From Zygnema circumcarinatum (lineage: Eukaryota; Streptophyta; Zygnematophyceae; Zygnematales; Zygnemataceae): a stretch of DNA of 64,000 nucleotides. The position numbers and the translations under genes were made by a program. Numbering within the stretch: position 1 is the stretch's first letter; each line of letters starts with the position of its first letter. Positions 1 through 10,762 of this stretch are shown here, one piece after another. The stretch spans positions 2,162,801 through 2,226,800 of the forward strand of contig CM074806.1 of NCBI GenBank assembly GCA_037447605.1, read 5' to 3'. The notes under the pieces are model-generated. The model worked only from the letters and a program-made list of their open reading frames with translations. It did not search any database and was not told where the DNA came from.

Positions 1-3000
1 CTGGCCTGCCACGTGGCAGTGCTGAGTCCCACAATGCAGGCCTTGCGGCCAATGATGGACCACACAGCGCCTCTGTACGCCATGTCCATACTTATCCGCA
101 CCAAGCTACAAAATCTGCTTCCTGAAAGTCTTAGAACAGGGGAAAGCAGAAACAGAAGGAACATAGAATGGGCGATCCTGCACACAACGTCAATCTAAAA
201 CATGTCCACAGCCATTTCCTGATTGTCTCCTTCGTTTTGTTAAAGGAAGCGGGCAGAATCTGTTGTCGGTGGCTCAAAGTGTTGGGGTTTCGGGGTTTTG
301 GGTGCAGGGAGCTGCAGGTGGTCGGAATCAGACTGCTTTGCAGCGTGTGGTCGAAAACGGACCGCGTATTTCCGCAGTTGGAGAAAGTGCTTGCGCCGCC
401 GCTGCTGGCCAATGAGGGGGCGCCAACAGTGCTTCGATTCGCACGTGCCGCCTGCATTCGGAACGTGTGCTTGCAAGACTCGGGGCGGGGGGTGGACCTG
501 GTCCTCTCTGTTCAGGTGGGTGGTGCCCGGAATCAACTGTGATGTGTAGCAAGTCGATGTGGTGTGAAAGCTGAGTTGAAGTCACCCGATCTCCATGTGG
601 GGTTGAACTCATTCTGGGAGCAATATGCTGTCACTTTGTCCAGCCTTACCATCATGCATTATCGTTCCTTGTCAGATTAACAATCTATTTGGAATCCGAA
701 CACGTCCTTATTCACAGGACTACGCGACGATGTGCAGGAGTGCATAAAGCAAGAAGACCCGACAATCCGAGCGTTGGGCTTGGACAGTCTTGCTCTCCTT
801 TGCAAGGATGACGTCATTGGTGAGTGCCCATGCATTGTACCCAACTCGTGCCGCGTGTCCCTTTCCCATTCGACCATGTGTCGGCTGCGCTACCCCGAAT
901 GACCCTCCCTTTTCAAATGTGCAACAAAACTGTGCAGATTTTTACACGGCTTGGCGGGTCATTTCTAAACTCCTGCCTGAAGTGCCTAAAAACCCTCTCG
1001 TGGCTGCCCCTTTCTGCGGATTACTTGAGTTCGGAGCTTTAGATGCAGCTGCTTTTCCGCAGCACGCTGAAGAGGTGATAGAAAAGGTGTGGGAGGCAGC
1101 AAACAGAGAGTCTCCGGAAGGTGATGGCGACCAATGGGGTCTTGTCCGAGCCGCAGCTTTCCAAGCCCTCGCTGCGTACAATGTAAGGGTGGATGCGGCT
1201 CCTCAACTGAGCAATCGCGAGGGTAAATGGGATGATGCTCTGTTTGTGATATAAGCTGCGAGTTTGTTGGAGTGCTTGTCACTGTGTTATTTGGTATGTC
1301 TGTCGGGATGCTGTTGAAATCATATGTCTTGCTTCGTCTACTTTGGTTCGACGACAGATGGAGCATCTTGAGGAATTCTGCCCTTTTCGTCCCAACCAAG
1401 TAGTGGCGCTACTTCTCTCGGAGCCCTCCCTTGCAGCTCGAGCAGCGGCCGAGAGGCTGGTGATAAGTCTGCTGGAATACGAGTTCAGGTGAGGAAAACT
1501 AAAAAAAAAACAAAAAAACGAAAACTAATTAAATTGTGGTGGATAAGTTTACTCTGCGGCTGGGTATGGCGGAAGGGAGCATTCCTCCTTGCAGGACGCG
1601 GAAAAGAGGAGCTGCTCGTGCCGGTCCCACTGTCCAAAGTTTGAAGTTTCACAAACTCATCCAAGCCCTCCCACGGCTTCTGTGCCCCCCTGCAGAGGGA
1701 GGGGCCGCTGGAAATCAAACTTCTTCGGCAGGTATTTCTTCATGTCTCTCTTCTACCCACTCCGCTGTACCTGTTTGACATAAGTTGTTGTTGAGTTTGA
1801 ACCCTATTTCCTGATCCTTGCAACCGCCTATCTTCAATGAAATGGCTGCAGGTCCTTCCCTCCCTGCCGCTTTCCTCCTCTGTTGGAGACCGTCCGAACC
1901 TCCCCCGGCAGAGACCGGGGCAGGCCCTCAGGGTTTAAGGCAGCTCAAAGAGGTTAGAACGACCCGAATTCTGGCTACACCTTTTCTTCCTCCTTTACCG
2001 ATCCAAGTTAAAGAGTTCAAAACATAAAGTGTTTACGGCAGTATATTGGGACTTTGGTCACTTGCGTGGCAGGCTAGGAGGGTTCGAGAGCAGAAGTTCG
2101 GCGATCTGCTCTCCGCTGTATCCAAGCAGCTTACATGGGCCGGGGAACGGTATCTTGACTTGGCGGCACTGCACACGTGGCAAGCTTTTGTGCCTCGTTG
2201 GTTCGAAGCCAAGGTGGACAGAGTGCTTGCTGACCTCCCGGGGAGCAGCGCATCCATGGCGGCAGCAGTGGCAGGGAGGGAGGCCATGGAGGAGCTGCAG
2301 AAGACCTGCACAGAGGGACTGCCAACAGCGGCAGAAAATGCGGCTTTAGGGCTCGGAGCCTTGTGCCAGGTGGCTCTCTCTAACCATTCATCCATATCCC
2401 CATGAGCAATGCAATCGACACCTGCATCTTGGCTCACTCTCTCTCACTCTCTCCTACTGCTGCTGCTGCTGCGGGGTGGTGGTGGTGGTGGGCATCAGGT
2501 GCTGCCCCCTGAAGCCCACCAGATCGTGTCGGAGGGAGTGAATTTCCTCACAATGCAAGTGGAAAAGAGCGGCAGCGAGTACGCCACGTGGTCGGCAGCC
2601 ATGGCTCTGGGAGCTGCCTGCGGGGCCCTCCACCCCACAGAGGGGGAGCGGAAAGCACGTGTGGCGACCATCCTGGGGAAGGTGTGCCCCTGCCTGCCTG
2701 CCTGCCACGTGTCTGCCATTTCTGTACCCCTGAAAGCGGGTCAGAGGGTCTGCCGGCTCACACATTGGGGGGTGAGGGAGAGGGGCGGTGCAGAAGTTGG
2801 CGGAGAAGGAGAGTGGGGGGAGGGTGCGGTTCGCCTGCGGGTGTGCTCTTGGAGGGATTGCGTCGTCACTGCTGCCGCCAATTGGGGGCTCTGATGGGTA
2901 TCCATTCGTGGGTCAGGCAATGGACAGCTATGGCGAGTGGGAAGAGAATCTCATTCTTTCTATAGTTCGGGACCTAATTGCACAGCTTTATCGAGACTCT

Positions 3001-6000
3001 GAAGCATCTCGCCGAGGTCTGAGGCAGGTTGTGGGAAATGCGCCTGCTGGGTGGGGGCTGGAGATGGCAGTGAAGGATGAGGAGGAGGAGCAGGTTGAGG
3101 GGCCATTCGAGATTAAGGGAGAGGGGCAGAGGAGGAAGGTGGAGGATGAAGAGGATGACTGGGGGACAGCTGGAATTGTGCTGGGTTTGGGGTTTTCCAT
3201 GAGTGGGTGTATGAGGGTCAAGGGCCATTCTCTGGTGAAAGCCCTTATTAATGTGATGTTTGAGTGGCTTCCTTGTTGTGAAGACTCGGAAGATAGCAGG
3301 AAAGACGACCCACATTACCATGTAAGCAGGAATGCTGGGCTTTCTACGGGAGCTTGTTTGGCATGGCCCTCTTGTGTGGCAATTGGAGTTAACCTGGAAA
3401 CGATGGACAGCGCTATTTTCGACTCAAGCTGTGAGCGGCTACTTCGAATCTCCACTGAAAGTCAAAGAATGTCAAATGCTCCCAAAAGCATCCCACGTTT
3501 GCCGGATGCGCCCGCCTACATCCGTGCAGTGTCGTTAGTGGCCCTGGGCTCTGCCCTCCACGAAGCTTTATCGAGGGGTTACCCCATGCCATTGGAGAAA
3601 GTGCGAAGGGCGGTGGAAGCCATGGCTGCTGCGAGCGGCAGCAAACAAGACGCAGCTGTCTGTGTGAGAGCAGGTGCAATGGCCCTCGCGGCAGCCATGG
3701 GCGCTCCTGTACTGTCTCCTCCTCCTCTGACAGAACAATGGGGGGGGGTGGGGAGGGAGTTGAGACATGGAGATGTTGCGATGGTGGGAGGTAGGGATGG
3801 GCAGAGGCTCGGCTTAGGAATGGTGTTTGGACCGCTGCTGCTTGAAGCAGCTCTGGAGGAGGATGTGAGGACCGCCATTCAGCGGATGGTGGAAGGGTTC
3901 AAGGGGGGGAGAGAGCAGCGCATGTGCAGACACGTGGCATGGAGTCTGGCCCTCTGCCACGTGGCGCTTCAGAGTGTGTGTGGGGGCGGGAGGAGCCCCA
4001 GCGCTGTGGCGGGAAGAGGGGGGGAGGACGGGGGTAGGGTTTTAGCGGGAGGAAGAGGGGAGGAGGGGGTTAGGGTTTTAGCGGAAGGAAGGGGAATGGC
4101 GGGGACGCTTGAGGGTCTTCCGGAGGAGGGAGCCCTGCGGGCCCTCGTGGAATGGCTTCTCAAGCTGGCTGCATTACGGAAGGTGCGAACCTTTAGGGAT
4201 ATGTATATTCAATGCAATTTCTGCCTTTCTGTCATTGCTTTCCAGTTGTTTCTCTATTCTTGTAATTTGGATTGAACCGTTTTTTTCTGGAATTTGGCTT
4301 GTTCTGTAGGTGGACCCGGCAACCTGCGATTCCATTTGTTCTGCCCTTCACTGTCTCGCGAGAGCGCCACGTCTGCCAGCTGTCGACTGGTCAGGAATGA
4401 TCCGTCAGCTCATGCGTCAGCAAGAATGGCTTCGAGAAGGTTCAAGAGTGCAACCCATGCAAGTGAAAACAGAGTTGTTTGGTGCATTGCGTGTTCGCAT
4501 AGCGTGTTTGGACTTCGCTGCAGCGCAGGCTTCAGCTGTCCCATCACTTGCAGCAGTCCTTGACGGAGTTGCGAACTCTTCACGGCTCACTTCCGCAGAA
4601 ATCCCGTTTCAAAAGTGGGTTTTACAGCACATGGCAAAGCTCGTACTCGTGTTTTCGCAGGCCCGGTCGCGGCAGCTTTTTAAAGATGTCTGGGAACTTG
4701 TGGCAAGTTCCAGTTTGATAGAGTGGAAAAGTGTTGGACCACAAACATTAGGGTTTAAGAGAGCAGTCGAAAACGAAGAGTGTGAGGGTGGAGGAGCTCT
4801 CCCTCAAGCTGTAGGGAAAGGTCTTCGGACAGCGCTTTGGAAGGGGGTGGCAGATTGCTTGGCGGTTGAAACTCCGCCGCTTTCAAGCGACCAATCCGGA
4901 CCATCTATCTTTTCTTCGTTGAGGAACGACCTTTTGCAATGTGCCTCAGATCTTTTTGGTTTGCTGCCTCTGCCAAGAAAGAAGTGGAAACATGTGGGGT
5001 CCAGTGACACGGAAGACAGCAAGTATCACTGTCGAGGTGGGGGGCAGATATGGCCTGTTGTCTGCAGTTCAGAATGGCGGAGTGCAGTCGACTGCTTGGC
5101 GAATGCAGATACGGAATGGACTCTCGAGCTCCTCAAGGTTCGTTTGGTGAAAACTGAACTTGTTAGTTGTGGGTTTGATGTGCGGGATGTCGAATGGCCA
5201 GTCTATTTTAAGACTGAATCCTCACCTGATTGTCTTGTGCAGCTGGAAGGCGTGTCAAGGTTCTCTGCAATCCGAGCCATTGCTATGCGCTCTCTCCTCG
5301 TGCAGAAGAACGTTTTACGACCATCGGAGCTGAAAGGGTGTTTGGTGTGGCTAAACAATCAGCCCGAAGGTGAGCAATTCACTCCTCTTTACTCCTCCGA
5401 CGATGAAAATTTTGAAAAAGAGTAGCAAATGAATCTGCAGCAGTGATGCCACATTGCCGGCTTCGTTGTAAATGGCATATGCGGTTTCGATGCCCTATTG
5501 AATGTGCTTGGAGACGCCCTATTATCTGCAGAAATCGACAGCCCATGGCTGCTCCTCCTCCTTGCCGCAGCTCTGAAGGATGTAAAGACAGCAGAACAGA
5601 AGCAGTGGCTGTTGGATGCTCTCGACATGGCATGCATGTGCGCCAATCCTTGCCTGGTATGGCTCTCGTTTTTATCGCGGCCCCTTTTTGAAAGGGGGGT
5701 GAGTGCAGTTTTGCGTGGTGCTCTTTCATCTTCATTTCAAAACTGAAGCTAACAGGGTGCTTTTGGGAGTGAACCCAAAAGCACAAATGCAACGTGTTGA
5801 ACCTGCCTTGTAACACACGCGACCCAAAAGTGATGAGAACGGGTCGGCTTCAACTGTGAAAGTAGCGTACCCTTGTTGACAAAACCACTGCATGTAGCAG
5901 ATTGTTGACGTTTTTGCTTGCCTCGCAGGCTCTCAACTTGGTGGCCCTCCTTGTAAGTGCGTGGTGTGAGGCTTCGCTTGTCCTCCCCGTGAGCCCATCG

Positions 6001-6228
6001 GAAGCCACTGACCACTTGGCTTACGGACTCGCGACGCTTCTTTCAGCGGAAGTATGGGCTTCTCTCCGGGAAGTGGTGGCCCAGAAGTTGGTCAAATTGC
6101 TCCAAATCATTCAAACCGGCGCCCTGCAGAGCAAGCGTGAGGACACAGTGCAATGTCTCATTTCTGCCTTAACAGCCATCCGCCATCACCTACCCAATGA
6201 TGCAGCTGTTCGCTTGTACGCGGTGTAG
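1..6228 (+). CDS. RST1: RST1/focadhesin homolog (3' part)
   Basis: Large alpha-solenoid protein of the RST1 (plant) / FOCAD (animal) family; in Arabidopsis RST1, with RIPR, bridges the cytosolic RNA exosome and the SKI complex. The 5' end lies before the window. Exons read by phase: 246-519, 718-819, 938-1182, 1358-1488, 1595-1731, 1852-1952, 2073-2369, 2499-2681, 2794-4182, 4310-5137, 5243-5369, about 5447-5656 and 5929-6228 (TAG stop), about 1440 residues. Diagnostic stretches are GRGVDLVLSVQ, LGLDSLALLCKDDVI and DFYTAWRVISK, which match the RST1 core in order. An upstream exon is likely in 1-140 but its boundary is unclear. The junction 5369/5447 does not keep frame with any visible AG, so it may be non-canonical or carry a sequence error. 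Exon 2794-4182 holds a glycine/arginine low-complexity insert. It converges with the metacaspase downstream. Confidence 0.85.
3985..4100 (+). repeat. Coding G-rich minisatellite with telomere-like core
   Basis: Inside the long exon of the RST1 homolog, the unit TAGGGTTTTAGCGG plus a GGAGG/GGAAG-rich tail occurs twice (near 4033-4060 and 4071-4095), preceded by related G-rich DNA. It encodes a Gly/Arg/Val/Leu-rich stretch (GGRVLAGGRGEEGVRVLAEG) that interrupts the helical repeats. The frame stays open, so this is seen as an in-frame insertion and not a break. Whether it is spliced out as a short intron cannot be excluded. Confidence 0.6.
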
Positions 6229-7045
6229 GTCACATGGCGGAACTTGTGACCGGTTGACATTTGCACTAAGATGTTATTTTCACAAAGGGAGCTCTGCATG
6301 TGAGTCGCTTGTCAGCCTATTGTTTGCTTGCGGATGGAGGTGGATGAATCTGAAGGTCAGTAGATAGCTATGTGTGAGGACATGGCGAGTTGGACGGTTC
6401 CAATTGCAATTGTTTTGATTGGGTCTCACAGAACCTTCACGGGACGCTTGTGTGACAACGTTGAAAAGGAGTGGTAAGACAGTTAAACCAAGCTTTAACC
6501 CATCTGCGCAGGGTGTACGTGGCAGTGATCTCACGATGCCGATGCCATCAAATGTATATGGATAAAAGCAATACGGGGAACCACGAAAAAAGAATCAAAG
6601 TACCTGAGGACAAATAGGAAAAACCCATGAGCGGAAATCGACCTCTAGTCTTTCCGCATGTTGTCCGATAGCACCCATTTTGCAAAGAAAGCAGAACAGA
6701 TTCGGTACTTGCAGCCTGAACTACTGCTCAAAGCCAAGTGCCCACAAGGATAGCATAAATCAGACAGACACTCCGGACAGCACATATTTCTGGGACCGAA
6801 TGATGAGAAATGTCGAGGCACTGTTTGGGAAATAAAAACATGAAGGGTCGTCTTGTCTCAAGCCCAAATTTAAAATACAGTTCTGTCTGCTGACATAAGA
6901 CTTCCCAAAAATAGATGACAGCAGAAGGAAAAACAAACAGAACAAAAATCTTGAGCTGTCAAGGCCTGTTGGCAGCAATACTTCCAAGACTGGCAACGAT
7001 CTGTCTGTCTGTTGGCAGCCAAAGTTACACAGATATAGAGGCCCT
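6229..7045. other. Convergent intergenic region
   Basis: About 0.8 kb between the stop of the RST1 homolog and the stop of the metacaspase, so it should hold both 3' UTRs and terminators. No convincing ORF was seen. The only recognisable content is a truncated copy of the dispersed fold-back element at 6527-6587. Confidence 0.6.
6527..6587. repeat. Partial copy of dispersed fold-back element
   Basis: Starts GATCTCAC, contains GATGCCATCAAAT and ends GGGGAACCACGA. It corresponds, with scattered mismatches, to the right arm of the 30018-30177 element (GATCTCAC, GAGGCCATCAAAT, GGGAAACCACGAGGA). No matching left arm is visible nearby, so it looks like a solo arm. Confidence 0.65.
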
Positions 7046-9320
7046 TCACGGACATATGAAGTTGTTGTGCACATTGGAGTCGCTGCAGTACAGACCCGGA
7101 TTCTGTGTGAAGCCTCCCTGCTTCAGCGATCTCCTGGCCTTCAGCACCAGCTCACGGCAAGTGATGGGCCCTTCATGCTCCGCTAGCACTGTCTGAATAG
7201 CGTTGCTCAATGCACCATATGCAGCTCCTCCGCCCGATGGAGCGGCATCCGCCGACGTTTCATCTGTTTGACAGCCGCTAACAAGGATGCCCATGTCCCC
7301 ACGAACCAAGCGTTCCTTCTCAGGCTTCCAGCCGGCGAAGGCCCACTCCCTACTGCCAGACTCAGCAACCTCCTTTACCTTTTGGGTTTGCATCGACAGG
7401 ATGTCATCGGTTCCCAGCTCTCTTGCCGACGTCATCTGGGACTTCACGAAGTTCATAGCGACCCCGGTAAGCATACCACCAAGCGGGTTGGAAGACTTGT
7501 TGCCTCCACCTGTTAGACTGGATAAGAGCCCCCCAAATCCTCCTGAAGACTTCTCCTCTTCCTGGCCAGAAAATGATGCAAGTATAGCTGGCGCCTGTGA
7601 CATGAGAACTCCAATAAACATCTGGACCATCGGGCTTGATTCCTCTCCAAAAACGGAGTAGAGAGCCGTTCGAACGCCCCCATCACCAACATCCTTGCCT
7701 GTTTTGCTGCTCAGCAGTGACATGAGCGCTCCGATGGGAAGGCCCCTATTCGTGGTTTTCACATCCCTGCTTCGTCCAAACTGAGTTTCGCCCCCATACG
7801 CGTTCGAATCATTATCAGGACGACCATAATCAGACTCCCGCCTGTGCCCGTGCTCCTCTCTCCGCTCGTATTCATCACTGCGGCTGTCATTGCCATATTC
7901 GGAACGGCCGTAGCCATCCTCCCGCCTCTCATCCCTCCGATCGGGCCGTCGTCTCTCATCATCATATTCCTCGCGTCCATCATATTCCTCTCGGCGTCCA
8001 TAGTCATGACGACGACCATACTCCTCCCTGCTTCCCTCCCGCCTTTCGTTTTCCTCCCGGCCTTCTGACTGAAATCCTGGCAAATGAAATTCACGAGTGC
8101 GAGTGGAGTTTTCATTATCATTTCCTCCTTCAAGACTGGAATCACCGATTTGTTCCTTCTCATGATCGATGAGACCACCGCTATGGCATGAGTCAGAAAT
8201 AAAGGTAAAAGTCACCCCATCTGGAAGCTCATTTACCAGCTCGCGAAAATCATCATCTGCGAGGAAGCGGTAAAAAGAAATAGCAGAGGTTTGTCAAGCT
8301 TTCCTTAGAACCGAACGTATCCCCCCCACCCCAAGATTCGTCAGAGACAGGATACCAAACCGGCAAGCTCACCATCGGGTCGACCAGGAGGGGGGAAAAA
8401 TAGTACGAGGAGGAAAAAAGAACTGAAGCAACAGCGAACACTGCCGTAAAACATGAAGCGCTAAAGAAAGTAACGCCGTACCAAAAAGCTGGTACAAGGC
8501 ATACCTGAAAGGACATTCATGTCTGTTGGCACAATACACTCATCGTATCCGGTATCTTCGTCGGTGCCACTCTCAGGCGGAATCCGCGTTCCATGACCGC
8601 TAAAATGCATGAACAAGATGTCGCCTGCGTCAGTGTTGGCCACAATCTTCTTCAAAGCTTTCCGAATGTTTGCTCCAGTGGGCTGCGGGTAGTTCTCATC
8701 GGTGTCGATCATGACAACGATGTCCTACAGGCACCAAAAGAATAATATTGTAAAAAATACAAGCGTAAAAATAAAGCTTTTGCGGGTGAGAAAACGAAAC
8801 AGCGAAAAGAACCGAGATCCAAACAGAGCACTTCACGCACAAAGCGTGTCAAAAATCACTGTTTTGGCAGCTCCTCCAATGGTTTGAAAAAGCGAGAAAG
8901 CGCAACAAATCTGACGCGATACCACCATAGTTACGCATCCAGCATAGCAGTGTCAATAACGAAAGCTCCCAGGCTGATAATGGATTGATACATTTGCAGC
9001 ATAAACATTCCCACTAGATTTCTCTGTGCAACATCGCGGAAGTCTCCAACCAGCATTAGCAACAGTACAGCAAAATCCACGACCGAACAAAAAAATACGC
9101 CTAACACCTTCATGCCAGTCAATAGCGTACACCTTCGCTGCCATCACAGCCGCCACGCAAAACATGCAAGGAAAAGGCTTTCTTGCAAGCTCACCCTTTC
9201 GTCAAAGCCGAACCTCTCAATGAGAGACGCCCTCATCCTGGCCACATCGTTCACGCAACCCTGGAGCTCTGCCTCTGTTCCCGGATAGTTGCATCCAATC
9301 AGAAGCGCCCGTTTCGCCAT
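7046..9320 (-). CDS. Type II metacaspase
   Basis: Ca2+-dependent Arg/Lys-specific cysteine protease of the plant type II metacaspase family, involved in stress and cell-death signalling. Exons 9320-9195, 8724-8505 and 8256-7046 join in phase to 518 residues. The N-terminus [19 protein letters not shown] is the family signature, which decides the start even though the frame is open further upstream. With this model the catalytic dyad falls at His86 (HFSGHGT) and Cys139 (SDSCHSGG), the same numbers as in Arabidopsis MC4, which supports the splice model. The acidic [14 protein letters not shown] segment follows the His. The p10-like end carries [19 protein letters not shown] and [11 protein letters not shown]. 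Between p20 and p10 lies an enlarged linker (roughly residues 160-300), rich in Arg, Glu, Tyr, Asp and Gly, which makes it longer than typical type II members (about 320-420 residues). No pseudogene signs. Confidence 0.93.
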
Positions 9321-9483
9321 GGCGGAGCCCTGCAGGTCCTCCTCTCCCCTCGCCTCCCTCCGCAGCACAGCAGTTCTCCCTCGCCAAGCCCCTTCCAAGG
9401 ACCGACGGATATTTTTCGGGCAGGTCCCGGCCACGGGCTTTTCTAGGATACCTCGCCATAATCGAGCACTTACCAATGAGGAT

Positions 9484-9690
9484 TCGCCACGTAGCCAACT
9501 GGACCACGTGGTTAATCATCCTTGGACAAAGCTCGTCCGCAGGTAGAATGACGTGGCGTTCAGTCGGTTATCCACGTGTCGGTGGAGCAACTGTTTTTCT
9601 GCCACGTCACGCCCTGGCGAGTTGTCCGGTGCGACACGCGGCCTGTTGCCACGTGGCTGACGATGACGCGGCGCCTTACGCAACGTGGCA
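9484..9690. promoter_or_regulatory. CACGTG/ACGT element cluster upstream of metacaspase
   Basis: Seven ACGT-core words occur in about 205 bases: CCACGTA near 9487, CCACGTGG 9504-9511, GACGTGG near 9550, CCACGTGT near 9572, GCCACGTC 9601, GCCACGTGGC 9648-9657 and CAACGTGGC near 9681. CACGTG/ACGTG words are G-box or ABRE-type sites for bZIP and bHLH factors in plants. The block lies 160-370 bp upstream of the metacaspase start, in a GC-rich region. Regulatory function is inferred from motif density and position only. Confidence 0.5.
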
Positions 9691-9903
9691 GGATGGGCGG
9701 GCCAATGAGCGCCGTCCGTCCCGCGTGACAGGGTCGACGGGTTCCCTGCTGCGATGGCAGCGCCGTTTGGCGAACGCGGTTCTATGCAGAGGCGTGTGCG
9801 ACCACGGAACTGCGTTAACACCGCTTCTTGACACATGGAGAGGCTGGTGAAGTGATGAGGGTTCTGCTGTGCAGAGGGGCGGACTGATGCCGACCGAGCA
9901 TCC

Positions 9904-10023
9904 ATGGCTGCCTCCCGCCTTCGGCTATTCTTCACCGGACTGACCACCCATCCTCTTGATCCGCGGGACCTGAGGGATGTGCCTGGTCGAGACCCTCCTT
10001 CCTTTGCTGACCTTCGCGCGTAG
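9904..10023 (+). CDS. Possible short ORF or first exon (39 aa)
   Basis: An ATG in good context (TCCATGGCTG) opens 39 codons of Ser/Arg/Leu-rich then Asp/Pro/Arg-rich sequence, ending in TAG at 10021-10023. The stop overlaps GCGTAGGTCTGAC, so a splice donor at GTAGGT could instead make it a first exon with a plastid- or mitochondrion-like presequence. T-rich intron-like DNA follows, but I could not find a second exon. It is divergent from the metacaspase across the ACGT-rich block. I do not recognise the family; it may be chance. Confidence 0.25.
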   Translation: MAASRLRLFFTGLTTHPLDPRDLRDVPGRDPPSFADLRA

Positions 10024-10762
10024 GTCTGACTTCATTTAGTTTTTATCTTCTAGTTTTGCTTTGTTTAGCTTTGCTTGATTTCGTTTCGATGTTTATCGGT
10101 TTGGTTTATAAGTTCCTCATTTCTCTCGTTCACGAGATCGCTTAGATCATTGCACATTGTCCCACGAAGTGTCCTTATGTGCCCCTGGACTTTCATGGCT
10201 ATGCGAGTATTTTCATATAGTATTTATATTTTATCGACAGCAGAAAGGCTGAATGCCGCCACTCGTTGAAGCAAAAGAAGGGCCAAAGTCCACAGCAAGG
10301 GAAGGGCGGGGTGATCTCACATCCTTCGAGTCCAACATTTTCAAAAACTTACACGATTTAAACCTGCTCGAATCTTGATAAGAAAGCAGCTTGAATTCCC
10401 AGAGATCAGAAAAATATTCAAAGGTGCCCTGTGTGGAAGACCTGGACGGCCTGAACAGTCCTACTATAGAGGGCGAGAGTTTCCATAAGGCTGTCCTCTT
10501 CGATGGGTGCAGGAACATGTTTCCTGATTCAAGGGCAGATTGGTCTCGTTAAAGAAACTCCGAGAAGGGCCATAGCTCGCCCATGCATGTCCATGCCAAA
10601 CGCCTCTTCAGCATCGGTATTCGGCAATCAGGACTGAAGGTCAACGCTTCCAGCACATCAACCATACCCATCTCCCAACAGGAAAAACGTCCAAAACTAT
10701 GCAGGAGCAAGCCAAGACTTATTAGAAAACATGAGCCAGCCAGAATTCGATGATCTGTTCCA
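10024..10762. other. Intergenic / probable 3' UTR of F-box gene
   Basis: The first 200 bases are T-rich (TTTT/TTTG runs) with no recognised gene. The rest lies directly downstream of the F-box/LRR stop used here. A minus-strand frame at 10518-10231 is open but has no LRR pattern, so I treat it as 3' UTR or a missed terminal exon. Confidence 0.4.
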
